Below are positions 1 through 6,710 of a stretch of DNA of 64,000 nucleotides, piece after piece (the first letter of the stretch is position 1; every line of letters starts with the position of its first letter). The notes beneath the pieces were generated by a model. It was not told where the DNA came from and ran no database searches. It saw nothing but the letters and a program-made list of their open reading frames with translations. Origin of the DNA: Chitinophaga parva (lineage in GTDB: Bacteria; Bacteroidota; Bacteroidia; Chitinophagales; Chitinophagaceae). The position numbers and the translations under genes were made by a program. The stretch spans positions 248,001 through 312,000 of the forward strand of contig NZ_QCYK01000001.1 of the NCBI RefSeq assembly GCF_003071345.1, written 5' to 3'.

Positions 1-151
1 TACCGTGCATGATGTCAATGCCTCGTACAACCTTGGCAGCTGGACCGTGATGGGAGCCGTGAACAATTTTACCGATGAACGCTATGCGGTGGTGCGCAAC
101 TTTCCCATGCCGGGAAGGAGCTACCAGCTGGGCATTCAATGGAAATACTAA
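1..151 (+). CDS. TonB-dependent receptor, C-terminal end (probable BtuB-type cobalamin receptor), partial
   Basis: An open frame enters from outside the window and ends with TAA at 149-151. The last residues (VNNFTDERYAV...SYQLGIQWKY) have the alternating pattern and terminal aromatic residue of the last strands of an outer-membrane TonB-dependent barrel. Only about 49 residues are visible, so the substrate cannot be read from the protein itself. The next genes are a BtuG-like lipoprotein and cobalamin salvage genes, so a BtuB-type vitamin B12 receptor is the natural inference. It ends 29 nt before the lipoprotein start, consistent with one transcript. Confidence 0.75.
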   Translation, partial: TVHDVNASYNLGSWTVMGAVNNFTDERYAVVRNFPMPGRSYQLGIQWKY

Positions 152-180
152 CGCTACTTATTCTACTTAAATACACTGTC

Positions 181-1251
181 ATGAACAAACGACTTTACCT
201 GGCAATAGCTGCCACGCTGGTGCTTTTTGCCTGCAGCAAGAAAAACGATGTAACCCCTACGCCGCCCAAAGCTGATTCCGCCACCGGTGTGTATGTGCTT
301 ACAGAAGGCGCATTTAACGGTAACAACGCCGGCCTTTCCTTCTATGACATAAAGACCAAACAGCTGAGCCTCCATCTCTTTGCCAGCGTAAACCAGCGCG
401 CGCTGGGCGATGTGGCCAATGACATTGCTATTTACGGCAGCAAGATGTACATCGTGGTCAATAACTCCAACAACGTGGAGATCATGGACGCGCATACGGT
501 AAAATCACTGGCCACCATTCACGTAGACAACCTGCAGCCCCGCCACATTGCGTTTGCCAACGGCAAAGCCTATGTTACTTCTTACGCAGGCAAACTGCTG
601 GTGATAGACACTGCTACAAACCAGGTTGCAAATACGGCCACTATCCGCCCCGGTGCAGAAGGTATCGTGATCGTGAATAATAAAGTGTACATCGGGGTAC
701 CGGGTGTATGGCCTAGTTCCAATCAAACTATCTTATCTGTTCTGGACCTGAACACGCTGGCGGAACAAAAAACCCTCACCGTGGGCCCCAACCCCAACCA
801 GCTCGCCACCGACCAGTATGACCACCTGCTGGTGTTGTGCGCGGGTGATTACGACAAGGTCCCGCCATCCCTGGCCACCATCAGCCTGTTGGACGACAAG
901 GTATTGCAGAACGATACCACGGTAAAGGCAGACAACATCGCCATCTACAGGAACCGCGCTTACCTTTATAAGTCGACCTATAAGGACGACAGCAAGCAGC
1001 CCGTGATGGTTTACAACCTGGCGACCGGCAAGCTGCAGGATGGCAACTTTATTACAGATGGCACCACCGTTGGCTACTATTACGGTATCTCCGCCGATGC
1101 GGTAACCGGCGATGTATACGTAACAGATGCGCTGAGTTATGGATCTTCCAAGGCGAAGGTGACCTGCTTTGACAGCAATGGCAAAACCCGGTTCACCATT
1201 GCATTGAATGACTATGCCTCTTTTGCAAGCAAGGTGATATTCCTGCGTTAA
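181..1251 (+). CDS. Surface lipoprotein beta-propeller (YncE/DUF5074-like), BtuG-type cobalamin-binding candidate
   Basis: A 356-residue protein starting at ATG 181. An in-frame ATG at 139 would place extra residues before the signal peptide and overlap the receptor gene. Residues 1-17 form a lipoprotein signal with the lipobox ending LFAC, so Cys18 is lipidated. The rest is repetitive YncE-like propeller sequence with repeated motifs such as NNVEIMDAHT, GKLLVIDTATN and NQTILSVLDLNT. In Bacteroides the surface lipoprotein BtuG is a propeller that sits on BtuB and captures B12 with very high affinity. The position here, directly after a TonB receptor and before BtuF-like and cobUTSC genes, matches that arrangement. 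The assignment rests on fold and context; the family also contains propellers of unknown role. Confidence 0.7.
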   Translation: MNKRLYLAIAATLVLFACSKKNDVTPTPPKADSATGVYVLTEGAFNGNNAGLSFYDIKTKQLSLHLFASVNQRALGDVANDIAIYGSKMYIVVNNSNNVEIMDAHTVKSLATIHVDNLQPRHIAFANGKAYVTSYAGKLLVIDTATNQVANTATIRPGAEGIVIVNNKVYIGVPGVWPSSNQTILSVLDLNTLAEQKTLTVGPNPNQLATDQYDHLLVLCAGDYDKVPPSLATISLLDDKVLQNDTTVKADNIAIYRNRAYLYKSTYKDDSKQPVMVYNLATGKLQDGNFITDGTTVGYYYGISADAVTGDVYVTDALSYGSSKAKVTCFDSNGKTRFTIALNDYASFASKVIFLR

Positions 1252-1261
1252 GCCCGAAATG

Positions 1262-1286
1262 CCCGGCTGTAAGCATTGCAGCCGGG
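1262..1286 (+). terminator. Hairpin between the BtuG-like and BtuF-like genes
   Basis: Perfect 8-bp stem CCCGGCTG (1262-1269) with CAGCCGGG (1279-1286) and a 9-nt loop, followed by a mixed T-rich stretch (TTACCTTTTCATTTT). It starts 10 nt after the stop codon of the upstream gene. The T-run is interrupted, so it may be a weak terminator or an mRNA processing/stability hairpin inside the operon. Confidence 0.45.
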
Positions 1287-1315
1287 TTACCTTTTCATTT
1301 TCAATCCGGTAAACG

Positions 1316-2251
1316 ATGATCGCAGTTTCCTTTCTTCCCGCTGCCACGCAGATGATCTACGACATGGGCCTGCAGCACCTGCTTAAGGGTGTCACCTTTG
1401 AGTGCCCGCCCGCTGCGCTGGCGGAGCAGCCACCCGTGGTGCGTTGTGTACTGGAAGGCCATGCCTATTCCAGCGAGGAAATAGACCGCATTTTCTCCGC
1501 CTCCAAAGCGCAGGGCAAAAGCCTTTATTACGTGGATGAGCCGCTCCTGGCATCCATTGCGCCGGATGTGATCTTTACCCAGGATGTATGCGAAGTATGC
1601 CAGATCGATACGGCCTGCACACAGGCCGCCATCCATAACCTGCCAAAACAGCCGGTACTCTTGCCATTATCACCCAATAACCTGGATGATGTACTGCAAT
1701 GCGCCGTGACCATTGCCACGGCGCTGGGGCAGGAGGAAGCAGCTTACCGCTACCTGGCCGGCCTTACCCGCCGCACGGACCATATCCTGGACACCCTGCG
1801 TGCCCACCGCGCCCCGCTGAAGCGCGTGCTGCTCATGGAATGGATGGCCCCCGTGTACAACTGCGGGCACTGGATCCCCTTCCAGGTGGCACAGGCAGGC
1901 GGTGTAGATATGCTTTCCAATCCTGCCGGCGATTCTATTGTAACGTCCTGGGAAAAAATACGGAAATACGACCCGGAAGTGCTGGTGGTGGCTCCCTGTG
2001 GTTTTACCATACAGCGCTCCCGCGAAGAGCTGCACCTGCTCACGGCCCGCGAAGGATGGAACGAGCTGCAGGCCGTGCGTAACAAAGCCGTGTTCCTGGC
2101 GGATTACGACCTGTTTACCCAGCCGAGTGCCAGTACCCTGGTAGACGGGATCGAAATGCTGGCGGCCCTTTTTCATCCAGGATTGTTTACCTTGCCGGCT
2201 CACCTGCAGCATAAGTGCATGGCCCTGCATACAGCCACGGTGCGCTCCTGA
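1316..2251 (+). CDS. Cobalamin-binding protein, BtuF-like periplasmic-binding family (helical-backbone metal receptor)
   Basis: A 311-residue protein. The N-terminus VSFLPAATQMIYDMGL followed by KGVTFECP is the characteristic opening of the BtuF-like binding-protein family, which binds corrinoids between two lobes. A later FTQDVCEVC motif is also typical of the cobalamin-binding branch. In Gram-negative bacteria BtuF delivers B12 to BtuCD. No signal peptide is visible at ATG 1316, so either export uses another route or the protein acts in the cytosol; signal-less members are frequent in this subfamily. It is co-directional with the cob genes, but a strong hairpin (2301-2340) separates it from cobU. 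BtuC and BtuD are not in the window. Confidence 0.75.
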   Translation: MIAVSFLPAATQMIYDMGLQHLLKGVTFECPPAALAEQPPVVRCVLEGHAYSSEEIDRIFSASKAQGKSLYYVDEPLLASIAPDVIFTQDVCEVCQIDTACTQAAIHNLPKQPVLLPLSPNNLDDVLQCAVTIATALGQEEAAYRYLAGLTRRTDHILDTLRAHRAPLKRVLLMEWMAPVYNCGHWIPFQVAQAGGVDMLSNPAGDSIVTSWEKIRKYDPEVLVVAPCGFTIQRSREELHLLTAREGWNELQAVRNKAVFLADYDLFTQPSASTLVDGIEMLAALFHPGLFTLPAHLQHKCMALHTATVRS

Positions 2252-2300
2252 AGGGCCCCGGCTTAAGTATATATCCGTTCAATCCAGGTTATCATTATGT

Positions 2301-2340
2301 AAAGCTGCCAGCCTCCATTTCCGGACTGGCAGCTTTTTCT
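2301..2340 (+). terminator. Intrinsic terminator inside the cobalamin cluster
   Basis: Perfect 11-bp stem AAAGCTGCCAG (2301-2311) with CTGGCAGCTTT (2326-2336), 14-nt loop, continuing into TTTCT. It lies 50 nt after the BtuF-like stop codon and 13 nt before the cobU start, so it can end the upstream transcript or reduce read-through into the salvage genes. Confidence 0.75.
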
Positions 2341-2352
2341 GTATTTTTCGCT

Positions 2353-2856
2353 ATGCTTTATCTGATCACCGGCGGCGCCCGTTCAGGGAAAAGCCGTTAC
2401 GCACAAGACCTGGCCTTACAGCTGTCGCCCACCCCGGTGTATGTGGCCACTGCCCGCATCTGGGACCAGGATTTTGAACAGCGGGTACGCTATCACCAGC
2501 AGGAGCGCGGCCCGGAATGGACCAGCTACGAAGAACAGGAACGGGTAAGCGCCCTGCCCATACAGGGCAAGGCCGTGGTGATAGACTGCATTACGCTGTG
2601 GCTTACCAACTTTTTTGTGAAGCACCAGTACGATACCTCGCTGGCGCTCCAGGCTATCAAGGAAGAAATTCTTGCCATCCATAAAATGGAGGGGCATTTC
2701 ATTTTTGTGACCAACGAGATCGGAATGGGCGTGCACGCTGAAAGTGAAGCAGGGCGCAAGTTTACAGACCTGCAGGGCTGGACCAACCAGTTCATTGCCC
2801 GCCTGGCCGATAAAGTGGTACTCATGGTTTCCGGCTTGCCCATGACCATTAAATAA
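2353..2856 (+). CDS. cobU: Bifunctional adenosylcobinamide kinase / adenosylcobinamide-phosphate guanylyltransferase
   Basis: A 167-residue protein. It phosphorylates adenosylcobinamide and activates it with GTP to adenosylcobinamide-GDP, the first committed steps of the nucleotide-loop branch. The P-loop GGARSGKS is at residues 7-14. The motif RVRYHQQERGPEW contains His48, which corresponds to the guanylylated histidine of CobU. ATG 2353 is chosen because it puts the family-typical MLYLITGGARSGKS at the N-terminus; the frame is open further upstream to 2215, but that extension overlaps the BtuF-like gene and has no CobU similarity. cobT begins 8 nt after the stop. Confidence 0.92.
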   Translation: MLYLITGGARSGKSRYAQDLALQLSPTPVYVATARIWDQDFEQRVRYHQQERGPEWTSYEEQERVSALPIQGKAVVIDCITLWLTNFFVKHQYDTSLALQAIKEEILAIHKMEGHFIFVTNEIGMGVHAESEAGRKFTDLQGWTNQFIARLADKVVLMVSGLPMTIK

Positions 2857-2864
2857 TACAACGC

Positions 2865-3917
2865 ATGTTAGCAACCTTACGCATTACCGCCCCGGATCAA
2901 TCCCTGTCTGCCGCACTGCAACAGTGTATTGACCAAAAGACAAAACCCCTCGGCGCCCTGGGACGCCTGGAAGCACTGGCCCTGCAGGCCGGCCTTATTC
3001 AGCAGAGCCTCCACCCCATTGTACATAAACCCGGTATCATCGTGTTTGCCGGCGATCATGGCATAGCGGCACAGGGGCTTGTAAATCCTTATCCACAGGC
3101 CGTTACCGCCCAGATGGTCTATAATTTCCTGAATGGGGGCGCCGCTATCAACGTGTTCTGCGCGGTGCACAACCTGGCCCTCTCCGTGGTGGATGCCGGC
3201 GTAAACCACAATTTCACGCCCCACTCTGATTTGGTAGACCGCAAAGTGGCCATGGGTACCCAAAATTACCTGTACGGCAAGGCCATGACAGACAGCGCCT
3301 GCCATGAGGCCCTGGAAGCCGGCGCCGCCCTGGTGCGGGAAAAACAGGCTGCCGGGTGCAATACCATCGGCTTTGGCGAAATGGGCATTGGCAACTCTGC
3401 CGCTGCCTCCCTTATCATGCACTGCATTACCGGCATCCCGCTGGAAGACTGTGTGGGCGCGGGCACCGGGGCAAACGCCACCCAGCAGGCACTGAAACTG
3501 AAAACCCTGCAGCACGCCCTCGAAAAGCATGGTGTGCCGGACGATCCTTTTGATGTACTGGCTACCTATGGCGGCTTTGAGACCGTTATGATCTGTGGCG
3601 CCATCCTGCAGGCAGCCGCCCTGCAGATGATGGTGGTGATAGACGGCTTTATTGTAACCGCCGCGCTGCTGGCTGCACACAGGGCTCACCCGGATGTGCT
3701 GGCCTATTGCGTGTTTGCGCACAGCTCCCACGAAAAAGGACACCGCGCCATGCTGGCATACCTGGGAGCCGCGCCCCTGCTGCAGCTGGACATGCGCCTG
3801 GGAGAAGGTACCGGTGCCGCACTGGCCATTCCCCTGATAAAATCTGCCGTTGGATTCCTGAACCACATGGCTACATTTGCGCAGGCAGGCGTGTCTACCT
3901 CCGGCACAACCGCATAA
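2865..3917 (+). CDS. cobT: Nicotinate-nucleotide--dimethylbenzimidazole phosphoribosyltransferase
   Basis: A 350-residue cytosolic enzyme that makes alpha-ribazole 5'-phosphate from NaMN and the lower-ligand base, normally 5,6-dimethylbenzimidazole. Length and sequence fit the family throughout: KPLGALGRLE near residues 27-36, GDHGIAAQG at 63-71, GEMGIGN at 171-177 and RLGEGTGAA at 311-319. Glu314 in the last motif is the expected catalytic base. The gene lies between cobU and cobS with short gaps (8 and 6 nt), so the genes are probably translated from one mRNA. No base-synthesis gene (bluB or bza type) is visible in the window. Confidence 0.95.
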   Translation: MLATLRITAPDQSLSAALQQCIDQKTKPLGALGRLEALALQAGLIQQSLHPIVHKPGIIVFAGDHGIAAQGLVNPYPQAVTAQMVYNFLNGGAAINVFCAVHNLALSVVDAGVNHNFTPHSDLVDRKVAMGTQNYLYGKAMTDSACHEALEAGAALVREKQAAGCNTIGFGEMGIGNSAAASLIMHCITGIPLEDCVGAGTGANATQQALKLKTLQHALEKHGVPDDPFDVLATYGGFETVMICGAILQAAALQMMVVIDGFIVTAALLAAHRAHPDVLAYCVFAHSSHEKGHRAMLAYLGAAPLLQLDMRLGEGTGAALAIPLIKSAVGFLNHMATFAQAGVSTSGTTA

Positions 3918-3923
3918 GCCTTT

Positions 3924-4712
3924 ATGAAAAAACAACTGCAATTTTTCCTGGCAGCGGTGATGTTCTATACCCGCATTCCCGTGCCCCGCAATATGCGGCA
4001 CGATACAGCTCAGCTGAATGCCGCTACGAAATACCTGCCGCTCATTGGATGGGTGGTAGGCGGCGCAGCTGCGCTGGCGTTGTTTGTCTTTTCCAAGGTG
4101 CTGCCCTGGCCCGTAGCGGTGCTCCTCAGCATGGCCCTTTCCCTTTGGATCACCGGCGCTTTTCACGAAGATGGATTCGCCGATTTCTGTGATGGCTTTG
4201 GCGGTGGATGGACCAAAGAAAAGATCCTGGATATTATGAAAGACAGCCGCATAGGCACCTATGGTATGGCGGGCCTGCTGCTGGTGCTGTTGCTTAAATT
4301 CTGCTGTCTTAGTCAGCTGTCCCCCGTTCCCGCACTGGTGGCGCTTTGCGTGGCACATCCACTGAGCCGCTTTGTAGCGGTAACGGTGATCTATACCGAT
4401 ACTTATGTGCGGGCAAATGAAGACGCCAAGGCCAAGCCTGTATCTAAAGGAATTACGGCCGGGGGCCTGGCAGTAGCGGCGTGCTTCGCATTCCTGCCGC
4501 TGGCGGTTTGTTTGTACTGGTGGTATAGTATGCACCTGCTACTACTTACCGGCGTGCTGCTGGTAGTGCTGGTACTGGCCCGCTGGTACATGGTGCGGCT
4601 TATGCGGCGCTGGATAGGTGGCTACACAGGCGATTGCCTGGGCGCCGTGCAGCAGGTAGCGGAGATCATGATCTACCTGGTGCTGAGCGTGCAACTGTGG
4701 CCGCTGTTTTGA
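3924..4712 (+). CDS. cobS: Adenosylcobinamide-GDP ribazoletransferase (cobalamin synthase)
   Basis: A 262-residue polytopic inner-membrane enzyme joining adenosylcobinamide-GDP with alpha-ribazole or its 5'-phosphate to form the cobamide. The N-terminus FFLAAVMFYTRIPVP is family typical. HEDGFADFCDG at 81-91 is the acidic metal-binding motif, followed by MKDSRIGTYG at 105-114. Several long hydrophobic segments are visible (about 38-58, 63-79, 115-135, 165-215). It starts 6 nt after cobT and is followed by cobC. With CobU, CobT and CobC it completes nucleotide-loop assembly, so the organism can salvage incomplete corrinoids. Confidence 0.95.
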   Translation: MKKQLQFFLAAVMFYTRIPVPRNMRHDTAQLNAATKYLPLIGWVVGGAAALALFVFSKVLPWPVAVLLSMALSLWITGAFHEDGFADFCDGFGGGWTKEKILDIMKDSRIGTYGMAGLLLVLLLKFCCLSQLSPVPALVALCVAHPLSRFVAVTVIYTDTYVRANEDAKAKPVSKGITAGGLAVAACFAFLPLAVCLYWWYSMHLLLLTGVLLVVLVLARWYMVRLMRRWIGGYTGDCLGAVQQVAEIMIYLVLSVQLWPLF

Positions 4713-4714
4713 TG

Positions 4715-4722
4715 TATCTTTG
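4715..4722 (+). promoter_or_regulatory. Possible Bacteroidetes -7 element before cobC
   Basis: TATCTTTG matches the Bacteroidetes -7 consensus TAnnTTTG exactly, 14 nt before the cobC start. No convincing TTTG is seen 19-21 nt upstream, so an internal promoter is only suggested; cobC could equally be read from the operon transcript. Confidence 0.3.
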
Positions 4723-4736
4723 CGGCTTTACACCAC

Positions 4737-5297
4737 ATGCGCATATACCTGATAAGACATACCACGCCCTGTATTCCCCGGGGTACCTGTTACGGCTTTA
4801 CCGACCTGGATGTAGCACCTACTTTTGAAACGGAAGCCAGCCGCCTGCGGCCCCTGCTGCCGGCCGTACCGCTTAACGTATATGCCAGCCCGTTACAACG
4901 CTGCTACCGCCTGGCACAGTTCCTTTTTCCTAATGCCCCCATCAACGCAGATGACCGCCTGAAAGAGCTGAACTTTGGCGACTGGGAAATGCAGCGCTGG
5001 GACGACCTGGGCGAAAACGCCCTGCAGGCCTGGATGACAGACTACGTGCACACGCGCGTACCAGGTGGGGAAAGTTATGAAGACCTCTACGCCCGTTCCA
5101 TCGCCACCCTGCTGGAAATAACCACCACCGGCCAGGATAGCGCTATCGTTACCCATGGGGGCGTGATCCGCAGTATACTGGCCTATGTGATGAACACACC
5201 CCTGGAACAGTCTTTTGAAACCCGTGTAGAGTGGGGCCGCATGGCGCGGCTGGATTACGATGGGAAGGCATTCCAGGTAGTTGGTATTGATGAATAG
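4737..5297 (+). CDS. cobC: Alpha-ribazole phosphatase, histidine phosphatase family
   Basis: A 186-residue protein of the phosphoglycerate-mutase-like histidine phosphatase superfamily. The N-terminus IYLIRHTTP carries the phospho-accepting His8 in the RHT motif. ASPLQRC near residue 45, ELNFGDWE and VTHGGVIRS supply the remaining conserved Arg, Glu and His. In the cobalamin pathway it removes the phosphate of alpha-ribazole-5'-phosphate or of adenosylcobalamin-5'-phosphate. The general family is broad, but the position immediately after cobS (24 nt) makes the CobC role very likely. It is the last gene of the cobalamin cluster. Confidence 0.88.
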   Translation: MRIYLIRHTTPCIPRGTCYGFTDLDVAPTFETEASRLRPLLPAVPLNVYASPLQRCYRLAQFLFPNAPINADDRLKELNFGDWEMQRWDDLGENALQAWMTDYVHTRVPGGESYEDLYARSIATLLEITTTGQDSAIVTHGGVIRSILAYVMNTPLEQSFETRVEWGRMARLDYDGKAFQVVGIDE

Positions 5298-5383
5298 ATA
5301 CCGCATTCCGCCAGGCAGCCAAAAAAGTTTGTTCATTTTGCGTATGCTCCTGTGCGTGAGCCGGTTCCCTGGCCTCCATTCAT

Positions 5384-5391
5384 TATATTTG
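5384..5391 (+). promoter_or_regulatory. Probable promoter -7 element for marC
   Basis: TATATTTG fits TAnnTTTG and is 15 nt upstream of ATG 5407. The region 19-21 nt upstream (GGTTCC) is a weak -33 match. Confidence 0.4.
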
Positions 5392-5406
5392 TGAAAACTT
5401 AATACC

Positions 5407-6003
5407 ATGTTTGAGTTCGATTCCAGGCAGATCATCACTGTAACCATTACCCTGTTTGCAATGATCGATATCCTGGGCTCATTGCCGGTACTGCTTTCGC
5501 TCCGTGAAAAGATGGGGCATATCGATGCTGCAAAGGCCACGCTTGCATCTGGTTTTCTCATGATCCTTTTCCTGCTGGGTGGCGAGCCGTTTCTTCGCCT
5601 GCTCAGCGTGGACGTGCATTCCTTTGCGGTAGCCGGTTCCATCGTGATCTTCGTGATCTCCATGGAAATGATCCTGGGTATAGAATTTTTTAAAGGCGAT
5701 AGCGATGCCAAAACGGGAAGCCTTATCCCCATTGCGTTTCCGCTCATTGCCGGTAGCGGTACGCTTACCACCATCATGTCACTGAAAGCAACCATCAACC
5801 CCAATAATATTTTTGTGGGCATCGTCATTAACCTGGCCATCATCTTCGCGGTGCTGCGCTCCCTCAGTTTTATAGAGCGTATACTGGGCAAGGCAGGCCT
5901 CATGGTGCTGCGCAAATTCTTTGGTGTGATCCTGCTGGCCATTGCGGTGGGCATTTTCAAAAGCAACGTAAGCCTTATCAACGCCGGCATTGGCTCCCAC
6001 TAA
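5407..6003 (+). CDS. MarC-family integral membrane protein
   Basis: A 198-residue membrane protein with about six hydrophobic segments (roughly 9-30, 43-62, 75-97, 112-128, 140-158, 168-188) and the MarC-type motif LIPIAFPLIAGSGTLTT in the middle. Length matches the family (about 200). MarC proteins were once linked to multiple antibiotic resistance but their substrate is unknown. It lies 109 nt after cobC with its own promoter-like sequence, and it is not obviously part of the cobalamin pathway. Family identity is clear; function is not. Confidence 0.9.
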   Translation: MFEFDSRQIITVTITLFAMIDILGSLPVLLSLREKMGHIDAAKATLASGFLMILFLLGGEPFLRLLSVDVHSFAVAGSIVIFVISMEMILGIEFFKGDSDAKTGSLIPIAFPLIAGSGTLTTIMSLKATINPNNIFVGIVINLAIIFAVLRSLSFIERILGKAGLMVLRKFFGVILLAIAVGIFKSNVSLINAGIGSH

Positions 6004-6010
6004 AAGCCGG

Positions 6011-6042
6011 TTTGTTTATCTCTCGGGGAAACAGTATTTTTG
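6011..6042 (+). promoter_or_regulatory. Bacteroidetes-type promoter of the tRNA-Arg gene
   Basis: TTTG at 6011-6014, 20-nt spacer, TATTTTTG at 6035-6042. Both boxes match the TTTG-N19/21-TAnnTTTG consensus. The tRNA begins 13 nt downstream. Confidence 0.8.
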
Positions 6043-6055
6043 CCGTCCACTACCG

Positions 6056-6130
6056 GGTTCCGTAGTACAATGGATAGTATAAGGGTTTCCGAAGCCTTTG
6101 ATGCAGGTTCGATCCCTGCCGGAACCACCA
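6056..6130 (+). tRNA. tRNA-Arg, anticodon CCG
   Basis: A cloverleaf folds by hand. The acceptor stem is GGTTCCG (6056-6062) with CGGAACC (6120-6126). The D stem is GTAC/GTAT. The anticodon stem AGGGT/GCCTT encloses the loop TTCCGAA with anticodon CCG. The T arm is GCAGG-TTCGATC-CCTGC. Discriminator A is followed by an encoded CCA (6128-6130). CCG reads the arginine codon CGG. A strong terminator follows directly, so it is a single-gene transcript. Confidence 0.95.
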
Positions 6131-6134
6131 GAGC

Positions 6135-6173
6135 GGGAACAATGCCATTACGTGCATTGTTCCCCTTTTTTTT
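6135..6173 (+). terminator. Intrinsic terminator of tRNA-Arg
   Basis: Perfect 11-bp stem GGGAACAATGC (6135-6145) with GCATTGTTCCC (6154-6164), then eight T residues (6166-6173). Confidence 0.92.
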
Positions 6174-6287
6174 GCGCCCGGGCCTCCGTTTAGCCTATGC
6201 TACTGCTGCCCGTGCGGACAGGCGCCTTCACTTACATCAAATGGCACCATTCTTGGATTACTATCCATGAACCAATCAATTACTTAT

Positions 6288-6581
6288 ATGAGCACTGCAA
6301 ATCATTGCAAAGTTTTCCTGCTGGCCGCCGGGCTGGGTGCATTTGCCACTCTGGGCGCCCAGGCACAAGGCATAGACAGTACCGCTAAAAAGGTAGGTAA
6401 CAAAACCGCTGAAATTGCTGTAAAAGGGGCCTCCACCGTATCACAGAAAGTCTACAAAGGCAAGGAAGGTCCGCACGGGGAAACCGTTTACATCACCAAA
6501 GATGACAAGAAATTCATCGTGGACGATAAGGGCAAAAGGGTGTACCTGAAGCCATCTCAGATCCACAATAAAAAAGACTAA
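6288..6581 (+). CDS. Small secreted protein of unknown function
   Basis: A 97-residue protein from ATG 6288 (an in-frame ATG at 6267 adds seven residues). Residues about 9-27 form a Sec signal peptide ending at GAQAQ. The mature part is short, lysine-rich and hydrophilic, with alternating beta-like segments (GETVYITKDDKKFIVDDKGKRVYL). I do not recognise a characterised family; similar small periplasmic proteins are frequent in Chitinophagaceae. It stands alone between the tRNA terminator and a convergent ABC-F gene, with a long hairpin 48 nt after its stop codon. Confidence 0.65.
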   Translation: MSTANHCKVFLLAAGLGAFATLGAQAQGIDSTAKKVGNKTAEIAVKGASTVSQKVYKGKEGPHGETVYITKDDKKFIVDDKGKRVYLKPSQIHNKKD

Positions 6582-6629
6582 TCCCGGCGAAAAACCAGGA
6601 TTACTGCGGATCTATGAACCGCACAAACA

Positions 6630-6703
6630 GGGGTTAATGACCAGAAGACGTGAAATGCGAAACGGCAGTTCATCTTTTTATTGGTCATTAACCTCTTTTT
6701 TTT
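6630..6703 (+). terminator. Long hairpin with terminal T-run between convergent genes
   Basis: GGTTAATGACCA (6632-6643) pairs perfectly with TGGTCATTAACC (6682-6693), extended by G-C and G-T pairs, and is followed by eight T residues (6696-6703). The 38-nt interior can form shorter inner pairs (AAGA...TCTT, TGAA...TTCA). It fits a terminator of the small secreted gene on the plus strand. Confidence 0.75.
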
Positions 6704-6710
6704 ACAGTCC

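Noticed and set aside
2877..4535. A 552-codon frame on the minus strand
   Set aside because: It is antisense to cobT and cobS, has a Gln/His-rich shadow composition and no family similarity.
6040..6270. A 76-codon plus-strand frame
   Set aside because: It runs through the tRNA-Arg gene and its terminator.
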